Part shown: piece after piece, positions 14,340 to 25,639 of the stretch | How the letters are laid out: each line of letters opens with the position of its first letter | Position numbering within the stretch: the stretch's first letter is position 1 | Assembly (NCBI GenBank): GCA_000499405.2 | Contig: HG738137.1 | Coordinates: forward strand, 9,411,459 to 9,475,458 | Direction: 5' to 3' | Length of the DNA: 64,000 bases | DNA from: Onchocerca volvulus | Taxonomy: Eukaryota; Nematoda; Chromadorea; Rhabditida; Onchocercidae | Made by a program: the position numbers and the translations under genes | The notes under the pieces: generated by a model | Database searches by the model: none | What the model was told of the DNA's origin: nothing | What the model saw: only the letters and a program-made list of their open reading frames with translations

Positions 14340-14720
14340 TATAAAATTTATTTTAGTTTCGCGACTTTCGCGACAAATCCTTTCAAGATTGCTGCTTCAA
14401 CGACTTTGCTCATTAATATTTTTTATTGCAAGCCGCTTGCAGTTTCACAGTTTTGGCTGGTTGATATTTCGCAACACAATAATTGGCAGTCGATTTTTAA
14501 CTGCAACGTGTAGTGGCATCCCTGGTAGTTCGAGTGAATTCAAATATTCTGTTGGATAATTAACCGAATCACCTGAATAGTATCGACCGACTTGTATGTG
14601 ACTGCTTCGTTTTAAATGTTAGACTGAATAATATTGATAAGTTCGTGGAGTCTTTGTTCTTGGTCGCAAGAATAGCTCGTTCACTCAGCCAATTGTGATT
14701 CTTATAATTGATTTGAATAT
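14340..14720 (-). mobile_element. Helitron helicase relic, minus-oriented fragment
   Basis: Reading the minus strand from about 14720 to 14340 gives degenerate pieces of the PIF1-like helicase of Helitron rolling-circle transposons, in order: WLSERAILA, a stretch like HELINIIQSN, YKSVDT, NYPTEYLNSLELPGMP, a VLQLK-like piece, PIIVLRNINQPK, then KRLAIKN. Frameshifts and stops break the frame, so it is dead. The same segment recurs, more diverged, at 26560-26850 on the minus strand. Confidence 0.75.
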
Positions 14721-14839
14721 TGAAAAATACTTTTCAACCAATTCTTCCTTTGATGTTCCAAATTGCAGAAGTTATGAGGTAACGAAATTCTCCTGAGGTC
14801 TGAGGTCAGATCAATCAGCACCTTTCCGTTCCCAATTTC

Positions 14840-15190
14840 AGCAATAAATGTAAGAATATTCCAGCTGATCAATTCACAGTTAATTTTAAATCTTTATGCA
14901 TCATAGAAGCAATAATCTAGGATCTTTCAAACGTGAAGATGTCCTCGTTCCTCGCATTCCTATTATTCCAATGGATATGCCATTTCTATTATGAGATTGC
15001 AATCCTCAATTCGATTGACATTTGTAATCATCATCAACAAAACCCAGAAGCAATTTAGATCTAGAGACGGACTGCTTCTCACCTGGACAATTATATGTTG
15101 CGTGTTCTAGAACTAGCACTATATCTACGCAGATAATGGAATAAAAAAGGTTTTGTTTACTCATAAGCATTGTGAGATTAAATATATTAG
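14840..15190 (+). mobile_element. Helitron helicase relic, C-terminal fragment in opposite orientation
   Basis: The plus strand carries the end of the Helitron helicase: KREDVLVPRIPIIPMDMPF near 14930, the diverged FPIRL...INK region, then the conserved SPGQLYVACSRTS near 15090-15125. This continues the domain begun at 14720-14340 but on the other strand. An inversion or two insertions must therefore have occurred. Several frameshifts and stops are present. Confidence 0.75.
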
Positions 15191-15239
15191 GAACGTCGCT
15201 TTCTCTTTTCTTTCTTTTCCAGTTAAACCAAACTCATCA

Positions 15240-15395
15240 ACGGGTGTATATAGAAAAGGTATATGAAAATATGTATGTATTTGAATGCAACGTTGTGTCG
15301 AAATTTCAAGGCAATCAGCAAAAACTTTCGGAGATTTAAGATTTTGAATAAATGAACATTTACATTTTTATTTATACAGACTAGCTATTTGATGT
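15240..15395 (+). mobile_element. Helitron 3' tail segment
   Basis: Directly downstream of the helicase end lies a copy of the window's recurrent tail repeat: GAATGCAACGTTGTGTCG near 15280, GGCAATCAG, then ACATTTTTATTTATA ending in CAGACTAG near 15386. Its position after the helicase links the dispersed repeats at 20.9-22.2, 27.2-27.6 and 38.6-38.96 kb to the same family. The family assignment is inference. Confidence 0.6.
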
Positions 15396-15908
15396 GACAA
15401 TAACTTCATCAATTTATTTGCATATCAAATCCATTTATTTGCTCAGCAGTTTAATTTATTTTTGGTATATACATAGCAACTACAGTTTGCTTTCCATAGA
15501 AGGAAGAATCTTTCTCAGTGTAAAATATCAACAACAAATTAGCACATTTCCAATAAATCTTATCTGCAAGGACATATATGTTGTCATTGCCACTAAAGGG
15601 ACTATTTTCGTGCAAATTTAATCGCATGAATTTGTTTTAAATCCGAAAAAATTTTTTTGATGCGATATTTAACTTCTTGCAAATCTGTTGTAGGCTCATT
15701 AAATGTTTCATATCTAAAAATCACTTTATTTTTTAACTTTAAATATGTGGAAATAATTTTAAGTGAAATTTGATCTAAAAATTGCATCAACGTTATTCAG
15801 GTATTTGAAGAAAATGCTGACTAACTGAGTGACACATCGAATATTATTATCGAGATATAGAAGATAACAAATTAAAAATCGAAAAAATTTCATATATGAA
15901 ACTAGTTA

Positions 15909-15942
15909 AAATTGAGTTATTTAATTAATTAATTAATTAAAT
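15909..15942. repeat. TTAA microsatellite
   Basis: Short array of TTAA units (about six) in intergenic DNA. No function evident. Confidence 0.8.
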
Positions 15943-15993
15943 ATTGAGAGAAACCAAACCTTTATTACTTTTCATCCGTTCAAACAATGATTT

Positions 15994-16511
15994 CTATTGC
16001 ACCGGTGGTAAATAAATTCCAATTATGAATGTAGTAATAGTTGAAATAAGTGCAAACGGATTTACAGTCAAATAAGTACCAATATTAATAACTATAATTG
16101 CTTGACTGAATAAATAACTAAATGTTTGTCCAAACATTGACGATGCTCGTGTCCATGATGTTAATCATTCAAGTGAATTTTGTAATAATAATAATAATAA
16201 TAATAATAATGATAATAATAATAATAAAGTTTTAATAAATTAAAAAAATTTCTTTTAAACAAAATTAATCATTTATTTTATTTTTGTTCTTATTGCATCT
16301 TCTTTTTCTTATTTCCAAATAGATAAAAATAAAAACTTTTAATTCAATGTTGAGCTTTAAAGAATTTGATAAAATTTAAATTAAAGAATTAAAAATAGCC
16401 TTACCATTTATATTCATCTTTTGTAACTTTTGCATAAATATATGAATAAAATGCATTTCAGTTGCGGATGTAATAAATTAAGCAACACTCGTACCAAGTA
16501 TCAATAAAATT
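15994..16511 (-). pseudogene. SLC19-type folate/thiamine transporter pseudogene (C-terminal part)
   Basis: Two minus-strand exon-like pieces resemble the C-terminal membrane half of SLC19 vitamin transporters. Piece 1 (16511-16405) starts after TTGTAG, encodes ILLILGTSVA, a stop, then FITSATEMHFIHIFMQKLQK, and ends at a GTAAGG donor. Piece 2 (about 16170-15994) encodes LTSWTRASSMFGQTFSYLF, a second hydrophobic segment and LPPVQ followed by TAG. The TSxTRA motif followed by a G/Q/F-rich helix is typical of the family. In-frame stops (TAA in piece 1, TGA before LTSW) and loss of the acceptor, replaced by an ATT microsatellite, indicate a dead copy. No N-terminal half was found towards 16960. 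A living gene with odd splicing is less likely. Confidence 0.55.
16183..16227. repeat. AAT/ATT trinucleotide microsatellite
   Basis: About 15 AAT units with one GAT variant. It occupies the place where the acceptor of the SLC19-like pseudogene's last exon should be. Confidence 0.9.
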
Positions 16512-16659
16512 CTACAACGAAAATTTGAAATGATAATTTAATTTCGCAATGAAAAAGTTCGTCTTTATTGAAAAAAATGTGTACATAGAAATTATGTTTA
16601 TATATTTTATTTCACATACTAATTATTTCATTACGAATAATATAGAGGAAATTTACCGA

Positions 16660-16714
16660 AATAAATGCTCGTTACGTTCATTTGTATGAATGTTATTTAA
16701 AATGAGCATTTATT
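16660..16714. repeat. Inverted repeat able to form a hairpin
   Basis: AATAAATGCTC (16660-16670) pairs perfectly with GAGCATTTATT (16704-16714), with further partial pairing inside the 33-nt loop. Intergenic, 250 bases upstream of the receptor gene. No function is shown by the sequence. Confidence 0.6.
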
Positions 16715-16965
16715 CAGATCGAATCAAGTCAATTAATAAACGTAGCGTTACTAATAGCATTGTATGTGGCAATCAGATTTAAAAAAATTAAGATTAATTA
16801 AAATGAATATTTATTTGAATAGTGTTAATGCATTCTCGTTAAGCATTTATTATTTTGCAAATTCAAATCGCAATTTTTTGAAGCTCGTATTTCAGATATT
16901 GATATTTCATGCCAGCTGAAATTTTTTCGTTCTTATCGTATTGATAGAGCTTATCAATTAAGAGA

Positions 16966-19250
16966 ATGGTGGCTCGTTCTTACTGTATTATCATATTATT
17001 TCTAATATTTCCCTCAACTTGGCAGAAAAATAATACGACAGATATATTTGACATAAGAGACGAGCATCATAAGACTATAAAATACATAGTAGTTCTACTT
17101 TTTATTATTTTCTTGCTGTACGGTATTACTACTAATTTGTTGATGGTTATTGTATTGTTCTGTCGACGGCAAAATAAGTTTTACAGTCAAGCATTTGTTC
17201 TTATCGCATTACAGCTAATTATTTCTCATTTTCTGGGTTTTATTCCACAACTAGTTGTTGTAATTCCTGAAATATTACAAACTAAAAACAATTTATTTGG
17301 TAAGTCATTTCATTTACATCCAGCGGATATATTACTTTGGGATTATTCGCTTTCTAGCTTAATTGTTTTAAATAATTTTATTAATGAAAATTTGAAGAAC
17401 GAAGGTAGTATTGCTAATGAAACTAATAATAACTAGTATATAATGAAACTAGTAATGGAACTAATTTAGCAAATAAGTGAGACTTCTAATTCCGCGCATA
17501 TTAAATATTTTAATAGCGTTGACCATTGCTAATCAAAATTTTCCATTCGTATTCTTCGTAGGGAAAACCAAAATTCTTTGCACTATTGATAAGTGATAAA
17601 TTTATTTCTATGATACGTAAATTACACCGAATATCTTTCGAGAGAATTTGAAATACGAAATTCAACTTTGATCAAAATTGATAATTCAAAATATTGAATT
17701 AAAATTTTTGGAATATGCGTTTTATAGCTTATTCATTGTAAGGAACTTTTTTGATGATTGTTGAATCCGAATATTTTCATCGCAATAATAAAAAATTTTT
17801 TTTAAATAAATTATTTATTTATATTTTAGTAAACCAGACGACATGGATTAACAACACATTCTCAACCTTCGGTACTTTTCCAATCTATGGTATACTCCAT
17901 TTTTCATTTTTGATGGCACTGAATCGCTTTGTGGTGTTTATTTTACCGAAATACAATGCTTTTTTCAAGTCAGCAAGACTGTATTTTCTAATCACCCTCG
18001 TATGGTTATCAGTTTTCGGTATGATACATTGATATTTTTCAAAAGAATGAACAAAATGATTTCTTTTAAACAACAACTGTTATTCTTCAAATAATTTATG
18101 GATGGACGTTCTATTATAAAGTATTTGTCTAAATAGGGATTCTGTATATTTTGTCATTTTTGACAAATTCAGTTGCGCCAGCACTGCGCTGCAGTAATCA
18201 ATATCCAATCNNNNNNNNNNNNNNNNNNNNNNNNNNNNNNNNNNNNNNNNNNNNNNNNNNNNNNNNNNNNNNNNNNNNNNNNNNNNNNNNNNNNNNNNNN
18301 NNNNNNNNNNNNNNNNNNNNNNNNNNNNNNNNNNNNNNNNNNNNNNNNNNNNNNNNNNNNNNNNNNNNNNNNNNNNNNNNNNNNNNNNNNNNNNNNNAGA
18401 CCTTCAGATGCGAGCTGAATTCCTATTTCTCCTTAGTATCAATCCATTCTTGAATATATTTTAAAAAATTTATTTTTAGTTAAAAATTTACATGTTGCAA
18501 TAACCAACGTCTTTACACTTCTTAGTTAATGTCACTGAAAAATGTTTTTAATGATTATTAATTTGTCTTTCTTTAGAATTCGTGGTGTTTGGGCATTAAT
18601 CATGCCCAATATAATGTTCATCATGTATATTGCGATATTCTACAGTATACGTCGTAGAAAACGATCTACAGCAGATATCAATCGAAATCAAAGTTTGTAC
18701 TATTAAATTGCTTTTTTTCTTGTATAATAAAGAATACGAAATAAAAAGATCTTTGCATAATAAAGACTGAATGATAAAAAGATATTATCTGTTTTAAAAT
18801 TAGCTTTGAAAAGTAACTATGAAAATTTTTGAATTATGAAACGTTCCTGCGCATATTTATTTTATGCTAATTTAAAAAATATATCTAGAAAAGAAGAAAA
18901 TACTTGCTGGACATGGAGCAAATGCAGTGAAAACTTATGATTATGAAAGGGCCTTGCTAATTCAAGCTGCAATATATTGTGGTATGATGGAAGTTGGAGT
19001 TTTAAGTTTCAGCATTTTGCCAACACTTTTGATAAAAATTTTCGGCGGAAGAATTGCCATTCCATTGGGGATTATTAGAAATTGCTATGGCATTATCACT
19101 TGCGCCAAGTTGCCAACTATTTATTTCATTTACAGTAAAGAAGCACGCAATACTGTAAAAGAATACTTTGCCCATTTTTTGCATTTGAGAACTGCACTCT
19201 CAAAAACTAAAGTTGTTATTATTAGTTCTGGGACAAATACAGTGCAGTAG
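16966..19250 (+). CDS. Serpentine 7TM receptor, srx-like chemoreceptor family
   Basis: Nematode-type rhodopsin-like receptor, probably a chemosensory or peptide GPCR of sensory or neuronal membranes. Exons: 16966-17299, 17830-18018, 18137 into the gap at 18211, 18577-18692, 18889-19250 (TAG). The phase is 1 at the testable junctions. The first exon starts with a hydrophobic leader, NNTT and NTT glycosylation sites, then TM1 (KYIVVLLFIIFLLYGITTNL) and TM2 beginning YSQAFVLIALQLI. The second exon carries TM3 and the line FSFLMALNRFVVFILPKYN, whose NRF(x)4-5P pattern recalls srx receptors, then TM4. After the gap, exon four has TM5 and a basic RRRKRS loop, and the final exon TM6-TM7 and a short tail. 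The receptor family is recognised; subfamily and ligand are not. The assembly gap removes part of the TM4-TM5 loop. Confidence 0.8.
18211..18397. other. Assembly gap
   Basis: 187 undetermined bases inside the srx-like receptor gene; the third exon runs into it. Confidence 1.
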
Positions 19251-20700
19251 TAAATCACAGTATAGTTACTCTCTCTTGAAGCTTATGAATTTAATTGTGG
19301 AATTATTTCATTTTTGCTTTATAATTTTGATGTTTTCGCCAAAATATAATTCTCTATAAAAAAATTTTTTATTTTTTGCTTTATTTCAACATTTTTTATA
19401 TATCCATGATTTTCAATCCCGTAGTCCACAGTTAAAACTTGAGTGAAACATGGTGAAAAATTTCTTTTAAATTCTTTCTGCACTGATCCATATGGCCGGT
19501 TTAATCTGGTGGATTTTTTCACCAAAATTTATTTGGCTGCAAAAAAATTAAACCAATTTTGACAATCGCAAAATTTCAAAATATTTTTTTTTAATTATCA
19601 TATTATTATTATCCTTTCTTTATTAAATTAAATCTTTTTTCACCGCGTATTTCGTATAGTTGCATATACTTCTGCATCGAGTTCGAATATATTAATTGAA
19701 TAAAAACTAAATCGATTCGAAATGACCATCGAAATTTGACCATGACCAATTTTCTTTCCAAATCCATTTTTACACTGTTCTGATGCCATATATTGACACT
19801 TTCCTACTTCAGATAACAGTTTCAGTTTTGATTCAGAAACGATGTATTTTTGCAGATCTACAAAAGCATAATCTGTTTTCAATAATATTTAAGAATCAAC
19901 ACTGTTTGTTATATCTACAACCAATTTACAAAAATTTTTGCATAGTCTGCCAAATTATGATGAATTCATTGAAATGGACAAAAATTGCAAATTGCAATTC
20001 AACCAAATAAATGAAATTTCGATACATTTTCTGCTTTAATCAGCTGAAGTCTTTGGACTCTTAATTAAATGTCTCTAAAGTTTTTTCGTGCACACATATT
20101 TGATATTATCGCTTTGTTGATGAAGCGTAATCATTATGACAATTTGTGATTTAATAAATCAGAAACTAGTTAAATGAAACTTAAAATGGTTTGGTTTTTG
20201 ATGTCTTCTGTAGAAAACCATTGTTTTGCCAAAAAAGTGAAGGAGAATTGATGCAAGTTTTGTGCGTACTAAATATTAAAGTCTTTCTGGACAACTTTGA
20301 GAACGATTGTTTGTATCGTAATAAAGCCGTACAAAATGACAGTAAACCACAATAATGGATGAAAATAAATGACTTTTTTATGTAATGGAGTACTGTGATG
20401 AAGAGATCAGGTCAAGATACTATTAGACTGTGAAACAGAGTTTAGATTTTTCTGGATAATGCCAATAAAAATAGTGTAATAATATTGATATCGAAAGTCA
20501 TCATAATTTTTAAATAATTGATAATAGTTTTAATAACTAAATTTGAAAAAAATTTTCAACTCTTAAACTACAGTATATTTTCTATACAGCTTTCCTGAGA
20601 ACTGCTGATAAGAATATCACCCTTGTTAACATTAATCTCATTTGACTGTGGTCATAGTATCACTTTCGTAAACAATTTCAATAAAGTTTTTCTCTATTGC
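19251..20700. other. Intergenic DNA, no gene seen
   Basis: AT-rich sequence downstream of the receptor gene. The open frames here are short, lack splice-supported extension and resemble nothing recognised. The first few hundred bases should contain the receptor's 3' UTR. Confidence 0.5.
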
Positions 20701-20716
20701 TTTGAAATTTTGACAG

Positions 20717-20884
20717 AACGCTGCATTAGAATACGCCATATTTTACCGAGCGTATTGAGCATTGCACACTGAAGGCCATGTCCACTTAGCAGAAAGTAAG
20801 AACGTTGCATCGAAATACGCGAATATTTTACCAAGCGTATTGAGCGGTGCATATTGAAGGTCACGTTCACTTTGCAGGAAGTAA
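20717..20884. repeat. Two-copy 84-bp tandem repeat
   Basis: Two diverged units begin AACGCTGCAT (20717) and AACGTTGCAT (20801). They share a core with TATTTTACC, AGCGTATTGAGC, TGAAGG and GCAG..AAGTAAG. The array adjoins the Helitron-tail repeats and appears to be part of the same repeat cluster. Confidence 0.8.
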
Positions 20885-20984
20885 GTGTAGTTAATAGATT
20901 CAATCCGCTCACTTTTACCTGTCACAAGTGTGAAAGGAGAAAAAAAAAAGTAGATATATCTATATAAGACAACGCGCCTATTCG

Positions 20985-22200
20985 AATGCAATGTTGTATC
21001 ACAATTTCAAATCAATGGGTAAAAACTTGAAACAATGTGTCAGGATGAGCCAACGAACATTACGACAAAGAGGCAATCCAAAACACGGCTTAATAAGAGA
21101 AGTTAGAGAGGCAATCCATAAATTGCTTGAAGGAAACATTTCGTTATATACCATCATCACCTAGACATTTCCGCGACGCAATTATATTCCCACAAATCAA
21201 AAAATAAGCGAAAAGCTAAAATTATGGGTCTTATCTATATAAAAATTAGAAATTGGTTACGCGCCTATTCTAGTGCAACTTGTATGAAAATAAATTTCGA
21301 ATGCAACGTTGTATGAAAATTTCGAATCAATCGGTGAAGAGCTTGAAATGCTGTGTCAAAAGAACAACAACGTCAAATCATTTTGCAACAAGTAGGCGCG
21401 ACCAATAAATTCAGTCCGCTCATTTACTTTCGTCTGTCATAGATGTGACAGCTTTAAAAAGAAAGTAGATGCATCAATATGGAAATATGTGCCTATTCGG
21501 ATGCAAGATTTTATCAAAATTTGAAAGCAATCTGTGAAGGACTTGAAATGTTCTGTGGCAAATAACAGCGTAAGCTCGGTCAATAAATCCAGTACAGGTG
21601 TGACAAGTAAAAGGTGTGAAACATGAAAAAAAAAAAGATATATCATTTGAAAACATGCCTTATTTGAATGCAACGTTGTGTCAAAGTTTAAAGCAATCGG
21701 TAAAGAGGTTGCAAAATTTCGTGCCAAGTAACAGCAACGAATACAGAAGATATGCTATATGATACATGATTTCACTTGTTTTTACTTATCACAGGTGCGA
21801 CAGGTAAAAAAAAATTAGATATATATACATAAACAAATCTCAATACAAACGTTATGTCAAAATTTGAAAGCAGTCGGTGAAGAGGTTGCATAAATTTCCA
21901 ACGCAACTTTGCATGGAAATTTCGAATCAGTCGTTGAGGAGCTTCAAAGTTTGTTCAAGAAGGAAATAGGCGCGGTCAACAAATTCAGTCCGCTCGCTAA
22001 CTTTTACCTGTGGTAGGTGTGACAAGTAAAAAGAAGTGGGTATACCTATCTGGAAACGAGCCTATTTGAATGCAATGTTGTATCAAAATTTGAAAGCAGT
22101 CGATGAAGAATTGCAAAGTTATGTGTGAAATTTCCATGCAGTTATATGTGAAATAACAGCTACGATGATTTACATTTTTATTTTATATATTGTGAGAAAA
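20985..22200 (+). repeat. Array of Helitron-like tail repeats
   Basis: About seven diverged copies of a unit built on GAATGCAACGTTGTGTC, AAATTTGAAAGCAATCGG, TGAAGAGGTTG and a TGTGACAAGTAAAA segment. They occur near 20985, 21301, 21500, 21667, 21840, 21902 and 22068, spaced roughly 60-190 bp. All read on the plus strand. The array ends at ACATTTTTATTTTATA (22150-22170), the same end signal as the copy following the helicase relic at 15.4 kb. Non-coding; the minus-strand frames here are artefacts. Confidence 0.7.
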
Positions 22201-24330
22201 TTTTTCCGTTTCTAGCCGTAATTTTTAAGATTGTCTAATTATGAATCCGATACATAAAGTAATTTATAAAAAAATTACTCTGATGAGACTATATGTAAGG
22301 TGAGGTATTTCACTAAATTCTATGCTATGGACAATCCTAAAAATCGGTGCGAGTAGAGGCGATAACTGTGAAAGAAAATGAGATCGAAGCAATAAGTAAA
22401 AACGTTTAATGTCGCAAATTATGGTTCTAAGTTTACAATTTATTTGCATATCATTAAATGATGCTGCCGATGACAATTTTCGGATTGTAACATGACGGTC
22501 AATAAGAGATAAACAGTTTTAACGATGATAAAATATAATAATATGTTATTATATTTAAGTATAATCCGTGACTGATCGCCGAATCGGTAAAGCGAGCCTG
22601 CTTAAAAGTCTATTCTTCATCCATCCTGGACCCTTTAATAGAAAATTAATAGTGCAAGCAGTTATGCAACGCATAATGAAACTAGAAAATAAAGCCAGAG
22701 GTCATCTGATTTTCTTCTACGCTTTTAGCTAGAATGGTCTTGATTAGTGAGATATAAGTCTTTATAAAAGTCTGCTTCAATATTTTTGAATTATAAATGA
22801 AGTTAACCTATTATTTCTTTCAATATTTTAATAAAGTTGACCATCATAATAATAATAAATGGTATGGAACTATTTAAAATCTTAGTTATCTTCATCGGGA
22901 AAAGATGCGTTGTGGTACCAATAAAATATGATCTATTTTTTATTTGTAAAACTCTTCTTCGAATAGTCTCTACTATGAAATGGATTGATTGTCCAGTGAT
23001 GTTGGCAAGTGACCTGCAAGTGACCTGGCAAATGACCTGACAACTGTTCCACCTTTATTGTCCCTCGTTTTTATATGTATAACTAATGTGAGAGATATCA
23101 TTTTATGCTTCAAAGCAATGAAGTATCGTTTTGGTTTTAAAACACTAATAAGTGTTTTTGTGTCTGCTGTAGCAAAAATCTTGACATTCGAGAAAACTTT
23201 TTACAAACTTTCCTTCCCATTCTGTAACCATAATTCATGCGGTAAAACTACTATTTGGATGATCTATTACATAATTTTTAAGTTCATAATTAAATCATTC
23301 GCTAGAATCTTCCTTAAGACAAAAAAAAATTAATCAAGACAATTAAAGTTATACAAATAAAATCTTAGATTCCAAGATCTGCAATTGATGATCATTTCTA
23401 TGTAACGGATTTTTTTTTTATTTTAATAATTTTTAACTAATTTTGTTCTTTTTCATACTTCAAATGATATTTGTATGATTCTGATACTGTGATATGAATG
23501 ATTTAGTCTATCTAAACTTACAATTTAATTTAAAAATTAGTAGCAATCTTTATGAGTTCGCTTTATGAAGTTGATTAGCCTACTGATTGCATGTTTAGAG
23601 TGATCAGATATGGAGGGCACAGTTATTTCTGGATTATTTTTCTATTTCTAATCTGACCGGCGATTTTCTTTTAATGTCGATATATTTGCTTAGGTCGTAA
23701 AAATCACCGCAAAAATCAATGCCAACTAATTTGTATATATCAGCAGAACCATCAGAAGTGTCAAGATTTCATTAGGAAGCGGAAAGACTGGAGCAATGCA
23801 CTAATTCGAATTTCGATCCAAAATTTTTGAGCCAGTTTAATAATGGTTATTAAGATTAGCTTTCTAAATCAAATAAGTAAAAATTTATTTGGAAGTTAAA
23901 CAATTCACAGCAAGCAGTTATTTTAATTGCATTTATGAGCAATACTTTATTGGCAGCTATTCCGTGATGATAAAATGTTCTTCATTGTAAACATCTAAAT
24001 CATCTCGTTTTTTTTTTTTTCAAGTTTTTCATCAAAATATAATTCCCTTGTCACTCAGAATATCTTACCATTGATATTCACATCTTAATCAATTTATATT
24101 CCAAAGAATCGAGAAATAAGTCCAATAATTCTTTTTGTATTTAGTATATTTAGTAAAAAGATTAAATTCGATTCATTAAAATAATGCGATTAAAAATTTA
24201 AACTGCTTTTTTCTTTCTTTTTTTCTTTTAGAAATGATGTAAATTGAAAAATTACAATCTTTGTGAGCAAATGATTTTGTTTTTGCTTATTCGAGATATT
24301 ACAATTTATTGTCCTACAGGTCTAGATTTC
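22201..24330. other. Intergenic DNA, no confirmed gene
   Basis: No recognised gene. Contains the tRNA-like fragment at 22566-22610 and scattered weak open frames (22837-23333) without homology I can recognise. Confidence 0.45.
22566..22610 (+). other. tRNA-like fragment (possible tRNA-Leu or SINE relic)
   Basis: The bases CGCCGAATCGGTAAAGCGA look like the D arm of a type II tRNA. They are followed by a possible anticodon loop CTTAAAA (anticodon TAA, leucine). No T arm (GGTTCGAATCC-like) follows, so this is at best a truncated tRNA or tRNA-derived relic. Weakly supported. Confidence 0.2.
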
Positions 24331-24333
24331 AGA

Positions 24334-25067
24334 ATGTATAGTTTACCGTTATTTAAAGTGCTGCTGTGCGTGCCAACATTTTTTAAATTAATTAGCGGAT
24401 GTGATAGCAAGTTTGTAAAACGAACAAAACCGATAGAACTACTCCACCACTTATTTGAGGTAAATTCGTCATTTATAATAAACTTCCGAAATATCAGAAG
24501 ATAGTTTTACCCAGACATAGATTTATTGATTTGTCATAAGATTTAAGTAATGAGGACACAAAATCCTAATATGTTGCATTATTTGCCATATCGTGAAAGG
24601 CCGAATATTGGTTGTTTTAGATATTGTAAATTTATGAATTTATTCCTTGAATTCGTTGGCATAGTTCCTCACATTATATTCATACATTAAGTATGAATCT
24701 TATTTTTTCATGATGATTCTATGTCAAGATATTGAAGAAATTCATGTCAATATATTGGGGAAATTAAATGGATATTTTAGAAAATACTCTCAAGAATCGT
24801 CATGAAAACTAATATTTGGAAAATTTATAGAATTCCTGCATTAAATTTATGAGAACGGCAACAAGTTTTTATATATTCAAAATAAATAATTTTAAAATTG
24901 ATTTTAAAGTAATTACTTTTCCGCTGCACAATTCTCCCATCTCAAATATTTGCAATATATAATATCATTTCAAAATTGAATGATCTAAGAAATAATTTCA
25001 GGAAATGGATGCCAACATGGATAAGACTTTGGTCTTACCGAAACTTGTAAATAATATAAATTATTGA
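24334..25067 (+). CDS. Candidate small secreted peptide precursor (63 aa)
   Basis: Not a recognised family. Two exons, 24334-24459 and 25002-25067, join in phase 0: GAG before GTAAAT, then TTTCAG before GAA. The start is the first ATG after an AGATTTCAG acceptor at 24325-24332, as expected for trans-splicing. The product begins MYSLPLFKVLLCVPTFFKLI, which reads as a signal peptide. Then come CDSKFVKR with a dibasic site and a 33-residue acidic, amphipathic-looking tail from TKPIELLHHLFE to LVNNINY. The layout suggests a secreted peptide or neuropeptide-like precursor. The tail has no glycine for amidation and only one KR site. Both splice sites are good and the frame closes neatly, but two short exons in AT-rich DNA can arise by chance. 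Confidence 0.4.
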
Positions 25068-25337
25068 CTGATTGTTTGTATTATTGGATCGGGTCAAAAG
25101 AAATAATATCAGTTGTAGTAATGACTTCAGTTTTGAAGGTGATTTTCTGAAACTTCATTTTCTGATGATTGTTATCATTTGATGCAGTTCTAGTTGCGTA
25201 TTCTGAAAATAGTAAATACTTGTAGAATTTAAATTTTATGAATTTGTCCATCAGAGCTTACTGATCAAGATGTACAAAGCATTAATTTTTTTAATTACGA
25301 AAAAATAAGTGAGTTTACTGCATTTAAAATATAAAAT

Positions 25338-25487
25338 ATGAGTTACTTTTTTAATGATATCAGCCAAATATTAAAGCAAGCAAAGAGTGGTGGTATTGAA
25401 GTTGCTTATCTTCTTGATTCAGATGAAATCGATACAGGTTGGCTTAAGCCAAAGCTTAAGCCTAAAAAAGCAATAAGGTTGCTTTGA
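25338..25487 (+). CDS. Short open frame, 49 aa, unknown
   Basis: ATG at 25338 opens a 49-residue frame (starts MSYFFNDISQILKQAKSGG, ends KKAIRLL). It has unusually balanced composition for this AT-rich region, including an acidic DSDEID stretch and a duplicated LKPK/KPKK segment. A TATCAG acceptor at 25367-25372 could make it an internal exon instead. No family recognised. Kept only because its composition is more coding-like than its surroundings. Confidence 0.2.
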   Translation: MSYFFNDISQILKQAKSGGIEVAYLLDSDEIDTGWLKPKLKPKKAIRLL

Positions 25488-25639
25488 GGTGAATTTTCAG
25501 TGTTTTACGATTTCTCCTATTGTAATTGACTTATGATTTTGGGTTGCTTTAGCTATAATGATATGAAGAAAAACAAATTACTTTAAAGTGTTCTGCTACT
25601 TAAGTCAGCTGCTAATTAAATCATCAGTGATTTGGTTCT

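Noticed and set aside
20694..21727. Several minus-strand frames of 60-96 codons
   Set aside because: They lie in tandem and dispersed repeats and recur as degenerate copies with the repeat unit, without start or splice context.
22566..22610. Calling a complete tRNA-Leu gene
   Set aside because: There is no T arm or acceptor-stem pairing, so it is kept only as a low-confidence tRNA-like fragment.
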